Below are positions 53,682-62,935 of a stretch of DNA of 64,000 bases, piece after piece. Position numbers and translations under genes: made by a program. Under the pieces are notes generated by a model. That model was not told the origin of the DNA. It did no database searches and saw only the letters and a list, made by a program, of their open reading frames with translations. This DNA comes from Variovorax sp. PBL-E5 (lineage in GTDB: Bacteria > Pseudomonadota > Gammaproteobacteria > Burkholderiales > Burkholderiaceae_C), in the NCBI RefSeq assembly GCF_901827185.1, contig NZ_LR594671.1, positions 992,001 to 1,056,000 of the forward strand, written 5' to 3'. The stretch's first letter is position 1; each line of letters opens with the position of its first letter.

Positions 53682-54191
53682 TCACTGCATGGGGCGCATG
53701 GGTTGCATAGGTTGCATAGGTTGCATAGGTTGCATAGGCTGCATCGGTTGCGCCTGCATCGGCATCGGCTGCTGCATCGGTCGTGCCTGCTGCATCGGTG
53801 CGGAGATCGGTGTGACGGTCTCGCGGATCAGTCCGCCGCCCATCACGCTGCCTTCGATTTCCGTCCTTCCGGTGCCGCGCACGCGGGCTTCGCAGGCGGC
53901 GCGGTCGTCGGCCGTCTGCTGCAGGGTGCATCGTGCCAGGGCGTTCTGTTCGTAGGTCTGCGGCGACGCACTGACGAGCCCGCCGCGCCGTGCGGCCTCG
54001 CGGGCCGCGCCGGCTTCGCGCAGGCAGGCGGCGCGGTCCTGCTGGATGCCGTCGCAGACGGCGCGCTCGCGCTGCATGCGGGCGTCGGAACCCGGTCCGC
54101 GCAATGGCTCGGCCGCGAAGCCGGGCGCGGCACTGGCGAGACCGGCCGCGGCGAACAGGACGGCCAGGCTCGAACGAAGGGTAGCTTTCAT
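53682..54191 (-). CDS. Secreted protein with Met-Gln-Pro tail
   Basis: A 169-residue exported protein (signal peptide LAVLFAAAGLASAAPGFA) with four cysteines in helical segments (AVCDGIQQDRAACLREAG, ARCTLQQTADDRAACEARVR) arranged as two C-x8/x11-C pairs. The last ~35 residues are a low-complexity tail of MQP and MQ(A/Q)P units, coded by the 9-bp DNA repeat at 53702-53737 and flanking degenerate copies. Tail length probably varies between strains. ATG 54191 is followed by a Lys/Arg charge and a hydrophobic core; the frame is open upstream but without a ribosome site. The function is unknown. Confidence 0.7.
   Translation of the reverse strand: MKATLRSSLAVLFAAAGLASAAPGFAAEPLRGPGSDARMQRERAVCDGIQQDRAACLREAGAAREAARRGGLVSASPQTYEQNALARCTLQQTADDRAACEARVRGTGRTEIEGSVMGGGLIRETVTPISAPMQQARPMQQPMPMQAQPMQPMQPMQPMQPMQPMRPMQ
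53702..53737 (+). repeat. 9-bp tandem repeat (GTTGCATAG x 4)
   Basis: Four perfect copies of GTTGCATAG, with degenerate copies on both sides (to about 53690 and 53790). On the minus strand it codes MQP-type tripeptides at the C-terminus of the secreted protein. A slippage-prone coding microsatellite; units of 9 bp keep the frame. Confidence 0.9.
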
Positions 54192-54410
54192 GGGATCACT
54201 CCTAGATGTGCGGCGCCACGCGCCAGGGATGCCGCAGTGTGGCGGTGGCCCGGCCACCCGGGTTGTGGGACATCAGGGGCGCTTGGCTTGGCGTGGAGAC
54301 GGAGATTCGTGTGGGACATGTCCGTCAGACTGACACGAACTCATCGGGCGCCGGACTGTTGCGCGCGGCATGCCGGCCTTGCCGGACAAGGCCGCGCGCT
54401 GCGAAGCAGT

Positions 54411-56978
54411 TCAGCCCGCGGCGATGCGGCGGGCGAGGTGCGCGAGCGCTTCCTCGACCTGGTCGACCAGGATCAGCGACAGGTCACCCGGCCGCAGCCG
54501 GTCGAGCGCGGTGTCGATGGCGATGAACTCGCCGCGGATCTCGTCGATGGCGCGCGTGCGCTGCGCGCCTTCGAGACCTTGCCGAAGCAGCGCCATGACT
54601 TCGCCGTCGGCGCGGCCGCGCTGCGCCGCGTCCTGGTAGAGGATCACGTCGTCGAAGGCCTGGCCGAGGATGGCGGTCTGGTCGCGGATGTCGCAGTCGC
54701 GCCGGTCGCCGGCGCCGCTGATCACCACCGAGCGCTTCTTCGCCGGCATGGTGTCGACGGCGGCCACCAGCGCGCGCATCGCGTCGGTGTTGTGGCCGTA
54801 GTCGGCGATCACGGTGGCGCCGCGAAAGTCCATCACGTTGAAGCGGCCGGGCACGCCGGCGGCGTCGTTCATGAAGCTGGCGAGGCCGCTGCGGATGGTG
54901 TCCCAGTCCAGGCCCACGGCCCAGGCCGCGGCCACCGAGGCCATCACGTTGTCGACCTGGAAGCCGATGGTGCCGTTGCGCGTGATCTGCACATCGCGCA
55001 GCGGAATGCGTTCGCGCCACGAGCCCTCGGCGGCGACCAGCGTGTCCTGGTCGACGTAGACGGTGCGCTTGCCCTGGGCGCGGTGCGTGGCCATCACCGG
55101 GTGCTGGCGGTCGGCCGCGAAGAAGATCACGTGGCCGGGACAGCTGGCCGCCATCGCGGCCACGTTCGAATCGGCCGCGTTGAGCACCGCGTAGCCGCCG
55201 GGCGCCACGTTGCGCACCACCACGCGCTTGAGCACCGCGAGGTCCTCGACGGTGCTGATGTAGTTCAGGCCGAGATGGTCGCCGCTGCCGATGTTGGTCA
55301 CCACCGCCACCTGGCAGCGGTCGAAGCCCAGGCCCTCGCGCAGCACGCCGCCGCGCGCGACCTCGAACACGGCGGCATCGACGTCGGGGTGCAGCAGCAC
55401 GTTGCGCGCGCTCTTCGGGCCGCTGCAGTCGCCGCTGTCGGTCTGGCGGCCGTCGACCCAGACGCCGTCGGTGTTGGTCATGCCGGTGCGCAGGCCGCTG
55501 GAGGCAAGCAGGTGGTTGATCAGCCGCGCGGTGGTGGTCTTGCCGTTGGTGCCGGTGACCGCGACCGTCGGGATGCGGCCGTCGTCGCCGTGCGCGAAAA
55601 GCGTGTCCATCACCGCTTCGCCGACCGCGCGGCCGCGGCCGAAGGAGGGCGAGATGTGCATGCGCAGCCCGGGCGCGGCGTTGACCTCGACCACGCCGCC
55701 GTGCTGCTCTTCGAGCGGGCGCAGCACGTTCTCGCAGACCATGTCCACGCCGCAAATGTGCAGGCCGACCATCTGCGCCGCATCGACCGCGCGCGCCGCG
55801 ACCTCGGGATGGACGGTGTCGGTCACGTCGGTGGCGGTGCCGCCGGTCGAGAGGTTGGCGTTGTTGCGCAGCACCACGCGCTGGCCGCGCGCGGGCACGC
55901 TGTCGGGCGCGAGGCCTTGCGATTCGAGGCGGCCGATCGCGATGTCGTCGAGCCGGATCTTGGTCAGCGAGGTCGCATGGCCTTCGCCGCGCCGCGGGTC
56001 CTGGTTGACCGCATCCACCAGTTGGCGCACGCTGTTGCGGCCGTCGCCGATCACCTGCGGCGGGTCGCGGCGCGCGGCGGCGACCAGCCGGTCGCCCACC
56101 ACCAGCAGGCGGAAGTCGAAGCCGGGCAGGAAGCGCTCGACCATCACCTCGCCATACGCCGCGGCCGAATCGTGGGCCGCGAAGAGCTGTTCGCGCGTCG
56201 TGATGTTGACGGTGACGCCCTTGCCCTGGTTGCCGTCCTGCGGCTTCACGACCACCGGCAGGCCGATCTCGAGCGCCGCGGCCCAGCCGTCCTGCGCATC
56301 CTTGACCGGACGCCCCAGCGGCACCGGCACGCCGGCCGCGTTGAGCAACTGCTTGGTGAGTTCCTTGTCCTGCGCGATCGCCTCGGCCACGCCGCTGGTG
56401 CTGTCGACCTCGGCGGCCTGGATGCGGCGCTGCTTGGAGCCCCAGCCGAACTGCACCAGGCTGCCGCGCGTGAGGCGCCGGTAGGGAATGCCGCGCGCGA
56501 CGGCGGCGTCGACGATCGAGCCGGTGCTCGGGCCGAGGCGCTCGGACTCGTCGAGTTCGCGCAGTTCGGTGATGGCCGCGGCCGCATCGAAGTCGGTGCC
56601 GGCCAGCGCGGCATCGATCAGTTGCTTGCCCAGCTCGACCGCACGCCGGCCGACGGCTTCCTCGCAGTACTGCATCGTGACCTGGTAGACGCCTTCCTCG
56701 ACCGTGCGCGAGGTATGGCCGAAGCTCGCGGCGCATCCGGCCTGCGACTGCAGCGCGACGACCGCGTTCTCGAGCACGTGCGCGAGCGCGAGCGGCTGGC
56801 CCAGCACGATCGGATGCAGCTCGCCGATGGTCGGGAACAGCGCGCGCAGCCGGGCCTCGAAACCGGGCAGCCGCTCGATCGCGTTCTCGTCGCCATGGCA
56901 GGCCACGACGGCCTCGATGCAGGTGTGGCGGCTCCAGAGATTGGGGCCGCGCAAGGCGCGAATGCGGGTGACTTCCAT
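54411..56978 (-). CDS. cphA: Cyanophycin synthetase
   Basis: An 855-residue enzyme that polymerises aspartate and arginine into cyanophycin. The N-terminal domain (EVTRIRALRGPNLWSRHTCI) is followed by an ATP-grasp domain (VVKPQDGNQGKGVTVNI, EVMVERFLPGFDFRLLVVG, VVEVNAAPGLRMH) and a Mur-ligase-like domain with an intact P-loop VTGTNGKTTTARL near residue 475 and DYGHNTDAMRALV late. Both ATP sites look functional. It lies 29 bp downstream of the second cphA-like gene on the same strand. ATG 56978 begins exactly at the conserved N-terminus. Confidence 0.95.
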   Translation of the reverse strand: MEVTRIRALRGPNLWSRHTCIEAVVACHGDENAIERLPGFEARLRALFPTIGELHPIVLGQPLALAHVLENAVVALQSQAGCAASFGHTSRTVEEGVYQVTMQYCEEAVGRRAVELGKQLIDAALAGTDFDAAAAITELRELDESERLGPSTGSIVDAAVARGIPYRRLTRGSLVQFGWGSKQRRIQAAEVDSTSGVAEAIAQDKELTKQLLNAAGVPVPLGRPVKDAQDGWAAALEIGLPVVVKPQDGNQGKGVTVNITTREQLFAAHDSAAAYGEVMVERFLPGFDFRLLVVGDRLVAAARRDPPQVIGDGRNSVRQLVDAVNQDPRRGEGHATSLTKIRLDDIAIGRLESQGLAPDSVPARGQRVVLRNNANLSTGGTATDVTDTVHPEVAARAVDAAQMVGLHICGVDMVCENVLRPLEEQHGGVVEVNAAPGLRMHISPSFGRGRAVGEAVMDTLFAHGDDGRIPTVAVTGTNGKTTTARLINHLLASSGLRTGMTNTDGVWVDGRQTDSGDCSGPKSARNVLLHPDVDAAVFEVARGGVLREGLGFDRCQVAVVTNIGSGDHLGLNYISTVEDLAVLKRVVVRNVAPGGYAVLNAADSNVAAMAASCPGHVIFFAADRQHPVMATHRAQGKRTVYVDQDTLVAAEGSWRERIPLRDVQITRNGTIGFQVDNVMASVAAAWAVGLDWDTIRSGLASFMNDAAGVPGRFNVMDFRGATVIADYGHNTDAMRALVAAVDTMPAKKRSVVISGAGDRRDCDIRDQTAILGQAFDDVILYQDAAQRGRADGEVMALLRQGLEGAQRTRAIDEIRGEFIAIDTALDRLRPGDLSLILVDQVEEALAHLARRIAAG

Positions 56979-57007
56979 GGCGTGGGTGCCGGCGAGCGCT
57001 GCGCCGG

Positions 57008-59248
57008 TCAGTTGAGTTGTTGTTCGGGCGCGAGCAGGGTCTGCGACAGCTGCAGCGAGGCGAGTGCCGCATGCAGGTCGGCTTCGAAGGCTTCGACGCC
57101 GGCGCCGATCAGGTTCAGCGGGATGCCCAGCGCCCAGGCCGCGGCGACCGCAGCAAGAAGGCTTTCGAGGCTGACACCGGCGTGCGTCGCGCGCCAGATC
57201 GTCAGGCGGCCGAGGCCGGGCAGGAAGGATTCGCTGCTGCCGTTGGCGAGCACCACGCGGTCCTGCCGCACCAGCACGGCCTTGCCGCCCGCGCTTTGAT
57301 GCTTGCCCACGGCTTCGGCCTGCGGGTCGACGGCATAGAGGATCACGTCGCCATCGCACAGCGGCGCGAGCCCGGCCACGCGCGGGTCGGCTGCGTTGAG
57401 CACCGCGGTGCCGTCGGGCAGCACCACGTCGACCTGGGTGCGCAGCACCTTCACCAGCTGGTCGCTTTCGGCGATGTCGAATTCGGCCAGCGCCTCGGCG
57501 CCTTCCAGGTCGGTCACGATGCCGACCGTGCAGCGGTCGTAGGCCAGGCCGTCGCGCAGGATGGTTTCGGCGCCGTTCTCGATCACCACCGCCTGCACCG
57601 CGCGGTTCACCAGCAGGCGATGGCCGGCTTCCCAGCTGGCGCTGTCGCGCGCATCGACGCGGCGGCGTTCGAGGAACAGGCCGTCGCGGCAGGCCAGGCC
57701 GGTGTGGCGGCCGCCGAGGCCGATCAGCCATGCGACCAGGCGCGCGAGCACGGCGGTGTCGCGCGAGCCGGCCACGCCGACGACCGGAATGCGCCCGGGC
57801 GCATCGTCCGGAAAGAGGTGGTCGCAGATCGCGCGGCCCACCGGGCGCGGCGAACCGACGGCCGGCTTCAGGTGCATCAGCAAGCCGGGACCGGCGTTGA
57901 CTTCGACGATCGCGCCGCCCTGCGGCGCCAGCGGCCGGCCGATGTCCTGCGCCACCAGATCGACGCCCGCGATGTCGAGCCCGACCACGCGCGCCGCCAG
58001 CACGGCCGCATGCGCGACCTCGGGATGGACCTGGTCGGTGCAGTCGATCGCCATGTTGCCGTTGCGCTGGATCGTGACCACGCGGCCGGCGGCAGGCATC
58101 GCGGCGGCATCGAGATCCTGTCGCTTGAGTTCGAGCTGCAGCTTGGCGTCGGTCGCGACGTCGATGAAGTCGAGCGGGAATTCCTCTTCGACGCCGCGGC
58201 GCGGATCGCTGTTGAGCTGGCTGTCGATCAGCTGCGCCACGGTCGCGCTGCCGTCGCCGGTCACGGTGATGATCTCGCCGCGCGCGGCGGCGACCACCTG
58301 GCCGCCGACCACCAGCAGGCGGTGCTCGTGGCCGCGGATGAAGCGCTCGACCATCACGTCGCTGCCTTCGGGTTCGGCGACCGCGAAGGCGGCCAGCACT
58401 TCGTCGCGCGTGTGCAGTTCGAGCGAGACGCCGCGGCCGTGGTTGGCGTCCGAGGGCTTGACGGCCACCGGCAGGCCGATGTCCTCGGCGGCATCCCAGG
58501 CTTCTTCGGCGCTGGCCACGACCTGGCCTTCGGGCACCGGCACGCCGCAGCTGGCCAGCAGCGACTTGGTGAGCTCCTTGTCGCTGGCGATCGATTCGCC
58601 GATCGCGCTGGTGTAGTCGGTTTCGGCGGTCCAGATGCGCTGCTGGTTGGCGCCGTAGCCGAGCTGGACCAGGTTGCCGCTGTTGAGCCGCATGTGCGGA
58701 ATGCCGCGGTCGGTGGCCGCGCTCACGATGCAGGCGGTGCTCGGGCCGAGGTAGCAGTCCTCGACCTTGCGCTTGACGGCATCGACGGCGCGCTGGACAT
58801 CGGTGGCGCCGAAGGGATCGTTGTTGATCGCTGCCATCAGCAGGCGATGGCCCTCGGTCAGCGCGACGCGGGCCACCTGCTCGTCGCGCGCGCGGAACAC
58901 CATGCGGTAGACGCCCTGCTGGGAGGTACTGCGCGTCTGGCCGAAGCCGGTGGGCATGCCGGCGAGGTTGAGCAGCTCGATCACGACGTGCTCCAGCACG
59001 TGGCCCGACCAGGTACCCTCGGTCAGGCGCTGGATGAAGCCGCCGCGCTCGCCGACGCCGCAGTGGTGCTCGATCAGCGCCGGCAGCAGCGTGGTCAGGC
59101 GGTCGGTGAAGCCGTCGATCTTGTTGGAGGGATGGTCTTCGAGCGCGCCCAGATCGAGCCAGACTTCCAGCACGGGGCGGTAGGTCCAGAGATTGGGGCC
59201 ACGCAAATAGTTGACGCGCAGGAGTCGGATGTCGTCGAAACGGGACAT
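57008..59248 (-). CDS. Cyanophycin synthetase-like protein with degenerate Mur-ligase site (CphA')
   Basis: A 746-residue homologue (766 if the ATG at 59308 is used). The N-terminal and ATP-grasp parts are conserved (VNYLRGPNLWTYRPVLE, VAVKPSDANHGRGVSLEL, DVMVERFIRGHEHRLLVVGG, IVEVNAGPGLLMH). In the Mur-ligase domain the P-loop reads VVGVAGSRDTAVLARLV, so the GKT of a nucleotide-binding loop is gone, and the C-terminus is about 100 residues shorter than in CphA. It is therefore probably a one-ATP-site enzyme, comparable in layout to CphA2-type proteins, or an accessory subunit. The first gene of the cph pair; the ABC transporter gene diverges from it. Confidence 0.9.
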   Translation of the reverse strand: MSRFDDIRLLRVNYLRGPNLWTYRPVLEVWLDLGALEDHPSNKIDGFTDRLTTLLPALIEHHCGVGERGGFIQRLTEGTWSGHVLEHVVIELLNLAGMPTGFGQTRSTSQQGVYRMVFRARDEQVARVALTEGHRLLMAAINNDPFGATDVQRAVDAVKRKVEDCYLGPSTACIVSAATDRGIPHMRLNSGNLVQLGYGANQQRIWTAETDYTSAIGESIASDKELTKSLLASCGVPVPEGQVVASAEEAWDAAEDIGLPVAVKPSDANHGRGVSLELHTRDEVLAAFAVAEPEGSDVMVERFIRGHEHRLLVVGGQVVAAARGEIITVTGDGSATVAQLIDSQLNSDPRRGVEEEFPLDFIDVATDAKLQLELKRQDLDAAAMPAAGRVVTIQRNGNMAIDCTDQVHPEVAHAAVLAARVVGLDIAGVDLVAQDIGRPLAPQGGAIVEVNAGPGLLMHLKPAVGSPRPVGRAICDHLFPDDAPGRIPVVGVAGSRDTAVLARLVAWLIGLGGRHTGLACRDGLFLERRRVDARDSASWEAGHRLLVNRAVQAVVIENGAETILRDGLAYDRCTVGIVTDLEGAEALAEFDIAESDQLVKVLRTQVDVVLPDGTAVLNAADPRVAGLAPLCDGDVILYAVDPQAEAVGKHQSAGGKAVLVRQDRVVLANGSSESFLPGLGRLTIWRATHAGVSLESLLAAVAAAWALGIPLNLIGAGVEAFEADLHAALASLQLSQTLLAPEQQLN

Positions 59249-59375
59249 GGAAACGTTCGATGTGCTTTGGCCGAGCACGGTGTCGCCTTCAAGCGCGCCC
59301 ATGGTCATCGGTCAGAATCGGCGCCCGAGGAGCGCCATGAAGAGCCCATCGACGGCCCTGAAGTACAGAAACACA

Positions 59376-61655
59376 ATGCAACATCACGATCCAGTCGGCA
59401 CCCCGGAGGGCGAAGGAGGAGGGGCTTCAGACGCTCTGAAAAGCCGGCTCGTAGCCGCGGAAAACGTTTTGGCGAGCCTGCCGGTTGACCTCGATGGGGA
59501 ACTTCGGTTTGCATCCGGTCAGTTGGCGTTGACCGATCGTCGCCTGCTGGCGCGCGACGCCGACGGCGCCTGGCGCGAGTGGCCCCTGGGAGAACCGGGC
59601 GGGCTGGCGCTGCAGTTCGCCGATCACGCGGGCGTCGGCACGCTCGACTTGGTAGATACCCGCGGTCGGCTGGCCCGCTGGCGCTACACGCTGGCCCATC
59701 AGGCCGCCGCACTGCGATTGCAAAAGCTGTTCGACCAGCGCGCGGCCGGCGTCGCCCAGGCGACAGCCGCAGCGGCCGAAGTCGACGACGGCCTGCCGCC
59801 CGAGCCCGAGATGCAGGCTCCGCCCTCGACCTGGGTGCTGCTGCGCCTGGCGCGCTTCGCCAAGCCCTATCGCAAGCAGTTGATCGCAGGCTTCCTGCTC
59901 ACGCTGGCCTCCACCGCCGCCACGCTGGTGCCGCCCTATCTCACGATTCCGCTGATGGACGACATCCTGATCCCGTTCCAGAACGGGCAGAAGATCGCGG
60001 TCGCCAAGGTGGTGATGTTCCTCGGCGCGCTGCTGGCCGCGGCGCTCACGGGCTGGGCGCTGGGCTGGGCGCGAACCTACCTGCTGGCGCTGGTCTCCGA
60101 GCGCATCGGCGCCGACCTGCGCACCACCACTTACGAACACTTGCTCACCTTGCCGCTCGATTACTTCGGTGGCAAGCGCACCGGCGACCTGATGTCGCGC
60201 ATCGGATCGGAGACGGATCGCATCAACGTTTTCCTTTCATTGCATGCGCTCGATTTCCTCACCGACGTCCTGATGATCGCGATGACGGCGGTGATCCTGT
60301 TCTCGATCAATCCGCTCCTGGCCGTCGTGACGCTGGTGCCGCTGCCCTTCATCGCCTGGATGATCCACGTGGTGCGCGACCGGCTGCGCACCGGCTTCGA
60401 GAAGATCGATCGCGTGTGGAGCGAGGTGACCAACGTGCTGGCCGACACCATCCCCGGTATTCGCGTGGTCAAGGCCTTCGCCCAGGAGCAGCGCGAAGCG
60501 CGCCGCTTCCATGCTGCCAACGCCTACAACCTGCAGGTCAACGACAAGCTCAACAAGACCTGGTCGCTGTTCACGCCCAGCGTGTCGCTCCTGACCGAGA
60601 TCGGCCTCCTGGTGGTCTGGGGCTTCGGCATCTGGCAGGTGGCGCGCGGGCGCATCACGGTCGGCGTGCTGACGGCCTTCATCGCCTACATCGGCCGCTT
60701 CTACACGCGGCTCGATTCGATGAGCCGCATCGTCTCGGTCACGCAGAAGGCCGCAGCCGGCGCCAAGCGCATCTTCGACATCCTCGACCATGTGAGCAAC
60801 GTGCCCGAGCCTGCCAACCCGGTGAAGGTCGAGCGCGTGCAGGGCCGCATCGAGATGAGCGATGTGGGCTTTCGCTACGGCAGCCGCGCGGTGATCCGCG
60901 ACCTCGACCTCGTGATCGAGCCGGGCGAGATGATCGGGCTGGTCGGCCACAGCGGTTCGGGCAAGAGCACGCTGGTCAACCTGATCTGCCGCTTCTACGA
61001 CGTGACCGACGGCGCCATCAAGGTCGACGGCACCGACATCCGTCGCTTCGCCGTCGCCGACTACCGGCGCCATGTCGGCCTGGTGCTGCAGGAGCCTTTC
61101 CTCTTCTTCGGCACCATCGCGCAGAACATCGCCTACGGCAAGCCCGAGGCCACGCGCGAGGAAGTCGTGGCCGCGGCGCGCGCCGCGCATGCGCACGACT
61201 TCATCCTGCGTCTTGCGCACGGCTACGACTCGCTGGTCGGCGAGCGCGGCCAGGGCCTGTCGGGCGGCGAGCGGCAGCGCATCAGCATCGCGCGTGCGCT
61301 CCTGATCGACCCGCGCATCCTGATCCTCGACGAAGCCACCTCCGCAGTCGACACCGAGACCGAGAAGGAAATCCAGAAAGCGCTCGACAACCTGGTGCAG
61401 GGCCGCACCACGATCGCGATCGCGCACCGCCTGTCGACCCTGCGCAAGGCCGACCGGCTGGTGGTGATGGACCGCGGCGAGATCGTCGAGGTCGGGCCGC
61501 ACGATGCGTTGATGGAAAAGCAGGGCGCCTACTGGCGGCTCTACCAGGCGCAGCTCAGGCAGAACGACGACGAAAGCCCGGGCGCCGCCGACGAGCGTGC
61601 TTCCGTGGCGATGGCGCTCGGCGGCCATGCGGCCCATCCGGCGGGGAACGCATGA
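59376..61655 (+). CDS. Cyanophycin-associated ABC transporter (ATPase-permease fusion)
   Basis: A 759-residue half-transporter of the exporter type. An unusual ~150-residue N-terminal soluble domain (VDLDGELRFASGQLALTDRR, ...) precedes six membrane segments (LIAGFLLTLASTAATLVPPY, ...). The nucleotide-binding domain has Walker A GHSGSGKST near 523, LSGGERQRISIARAL near 627 and LILDEATSAVDTETE. I know this family as regularly located next to cphA genes. It overlaps the DUF1854 gene by 4 bp and is divergent from the cph pair. It could move cyanophycin-derived peptides; direction and substrate are unknown. Confidence 0.9.
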   Translation: MQHHDPVGTPEGEGGGASDALKSRLVAAENVLASLPVDLDGELRFASGQLALTDRRLLARDADGAWREWPLGEPGGLALQFADHAGVGTLDLVDTRGRLARWRYTLAHQAAALRLQKLFDQRAAGVAQATAAAAEVDDGLPPEPEMQAPPSTWVLLRLARFAKPYRKQLIAGFLLTLASTAATLVPPYLTIPLMDDILIPFQNGQKIAVAKVVMFLGALLAAALTGWALGWARTYLLALVSERIGADLRTTTYEHLLTLPLDYFGGKRTGDLMSRIGSETDRINVFLSLHALDFLTDVLMIAMTAVILFSINPLLAVVTLVPLPFIAWMIHVVRDRLRTGFEKIDRVWSEVTNVLADTIPGIRVVKAFAQEQREARRFHAANAYNLQVNDKLNKTWSLFTPSVSLLTEIGLLVVWGFGIWQVARGRITVGVLTAFIAYIGRFYTRLDSMSRIVSVTQKAAAGAKRIFDILDHVSNVPEPANPVKVERVQGRIEMSDVGFRYGSRAVIRDLDLVIEPGEMIGLVGHSGSGKSTLVNLICRFYDVTDGAIKVDGTDIRRFAVADYRRHVGLVLQEPFLFFGTIAQNIAYGKPEATREEVVAAARAAHAHDFILRLAHGYDSLVGERGQGLSGGERQRISIARALLIDPRILILDEATSAVDTETEKEIQKALDNLVQGRTTIAIAHRLSTLRKADRLVVMDRGEIVEVGPHDALMEKQGAYWRLYQAQLRQNDDESPGAADERASVAMALGGHAAHPAGNA

Positions 61656-62116
61656 ACGATTTCAACCTGGAGCGCGATGCCTTCGGCCGGCTGGTGCTGA
61701 TCGATGCCGAGGGCCTGCGCCACGAAGGCGTGGTGCCGGTGCGCGCCTTTCCGCTCACCGCGCCGGCCGACGGCATTTCGCTGGTCGGCGGCGACGGCCG
61801 TGAATTGGTATGGATCGACCGCCTCGATGCATTGCCCGAAACCGCGCGCACGCTGATCGACGAGGACCTCGCCGCACGCGACTTCGCGCCGACGCTGCTG
61901 AAGCTGCACAAGGTGTCGAGCTTCGGCGTGCCCAGCACCTGGCACGTGAGCACCGACCGCGGCGAGACCCGCTTCGTGCTCAAGGCCGAGGAAGACATCC
62001 GGCGGCTGGACGACGGCGCGCTGCTGATCGCGAGCGCAAATGGCGTGCAGTTCCGCATCCCCGATGCGAAGGCGCTGGACCGCGGGTCGCGCAAGCTGCT
62101 GGAGCGCTTCCTCTGA
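61652..62116 (+). CDS. DUF1854 protein (cyanophycin-locus partner)
   Basis: A 154-residue protein, the DUF1854 family. It has the acidic start NDFNLERDAFGRLVLIDAEG, the VVPVRAFPLTAPADGISLVG strand pair and the central LHKVSSFGVPSTWHVSTDRG, followed by VLKAEEDIRRLDDGALLIA. No catalytic residues are evident. It overlaps the ABC transporter gene by 4 bp, so the two are produced together. In families I recall, DUF1854 always accompanies this transporter beside cphA, which points to a dedicated cytoplasmic partner. Confidence 0.88.
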   Translation: MNDFNLERDAFGRLVLIDAEGLRHEGVVPVRAFPLTAPADGISLVGGDGRELVWIDRLDALPETARTLIDEDLAARDFAPTLLKLHKVSSFGVPSTWHVSTDRGETRFVLKAEEDIRRLDDGALLIASANGVQFRIPDAKALDRGSRKLLERFL

Positions 62117-62233
62117 TCACGACAAGCGTGGCGGCCCCGGCGACGAGGTGTCTGGTCATCATGCAGCGCATCGTATCGGCGGTTGCGGCAAGCAGTGCCA
62201 AACTCGCGTCCTCGTCCGAAACGCGTCCGCATC

Positions 62234-62935
62234 ATGCACACCACCGCACTCGTCCTGTTCTCCGGCGGCCAGGATTCCGCCACCTGCCTGGCCGATGCGC
62301 TCGAGACATACGAGCGCGTGGAAACCATCGGCTTCGACTATGGGCAGCGCCATCGCATCGAGCTCGAAGTTCGCGCCACGGTGCTTGCCCATCTGCGCGA
62401 GCGTTTTCCACGCTGGGCGCCGCGTCTCGGCGATGACCATCTGCTGTCGGTCGACGTGCTGGGCCAGATCAGCGCCTCGTCGCTGACGCAGGACATCGCG
62501 TTCGAGATGCAGGCCGACGGCCTGCCCAACACCTTCGTGCCGGGCCGCAACCTGCTGTTTCTCACGCTGGCCGCCGCGCTGGCCTACCGGCGTGGCCTGC
62601 AGGTGATCGTCACCGGCGTCTGCGAGACCGATTTCTCGGGCTATCCCGATTGCCGCGACGACACGATGAAGGCGATGCAGCTCGCGCTCTCCCTCGGCAT
62701 GGAACGCCGCTTCCTCATCGAGACCCCGCTGATGTGGATCGACAAGGCGGCGACCTGGGCCATGGCGCATCGATTGGGTGGCGATGCGCTGGTCGAGCTG
62801 ATCGTCGAGGACACGCACACCTGCTACCTGGGCGACCGCACGCATCGCCACGCCTGGGGCTACGGCTGCGGCACCTGCCCCGCGTGCGAGCTGCGCGCGC
62901 GGGGCTGGGAGCGTTACGTCGCGGTGAGCCGGTAG
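62234..62935 (+). CDS. queC: 7-cyano-7-deazaguanine synthase
   Basis: A 233-residue PP-loop ATPase that makes preQ0 from 7-carboxy-7-deazaguanine, for queuosine in tRNA. The PP-loop LFSGGQDS is at residues 8-15, the [20 protein letters not shown] segment follows, and zinc ligands C197, C212, C215 and C218 are in CYLGD and [12 protein letters not shown]. The start at ATG 62234 gives the normal N-terminus; the frame is open further up without homology. The last 22 bp overlap the end of a convergent ABC transporter gene. No other queuosine gene is present here. Confidence 0.96.
   Translation: MHTTALVLFSGGQDSATCLADALETYERVETIGFDYGQRHRIELEVRATVLAHLRERFPRWAPRLGDDHLLSVDVLGQISASSLTQDIAFEMQADGLPNTFVPGRNLLFLTLAAALAYRRGLQVIVTGVCETDFSGYPDCRDDTMKAMQLALSLGMERRFLIETPLMWIDKAATWAMAHRLGGDALVELIVEDTHTCYLGDRTHRHAWGYGCGTCPACELRARGWERYVAVSR

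Noticed and set aside
53690..53790. Short tandem repeats that might suggest a CRISPR-like array
   Set aside because: Units are 9 bp, without spacers, and lie in frame inside a coding sequence.
53703..57299. A ~1200-codon open frame on the plus strand antisense to the cyanophycin synthetase
   Set aside because: Its translation is Arg/Ala/His/Val-rich without domain structure, as expected opposite a high-GC gene; cphA on the other strand has all expected motifs.
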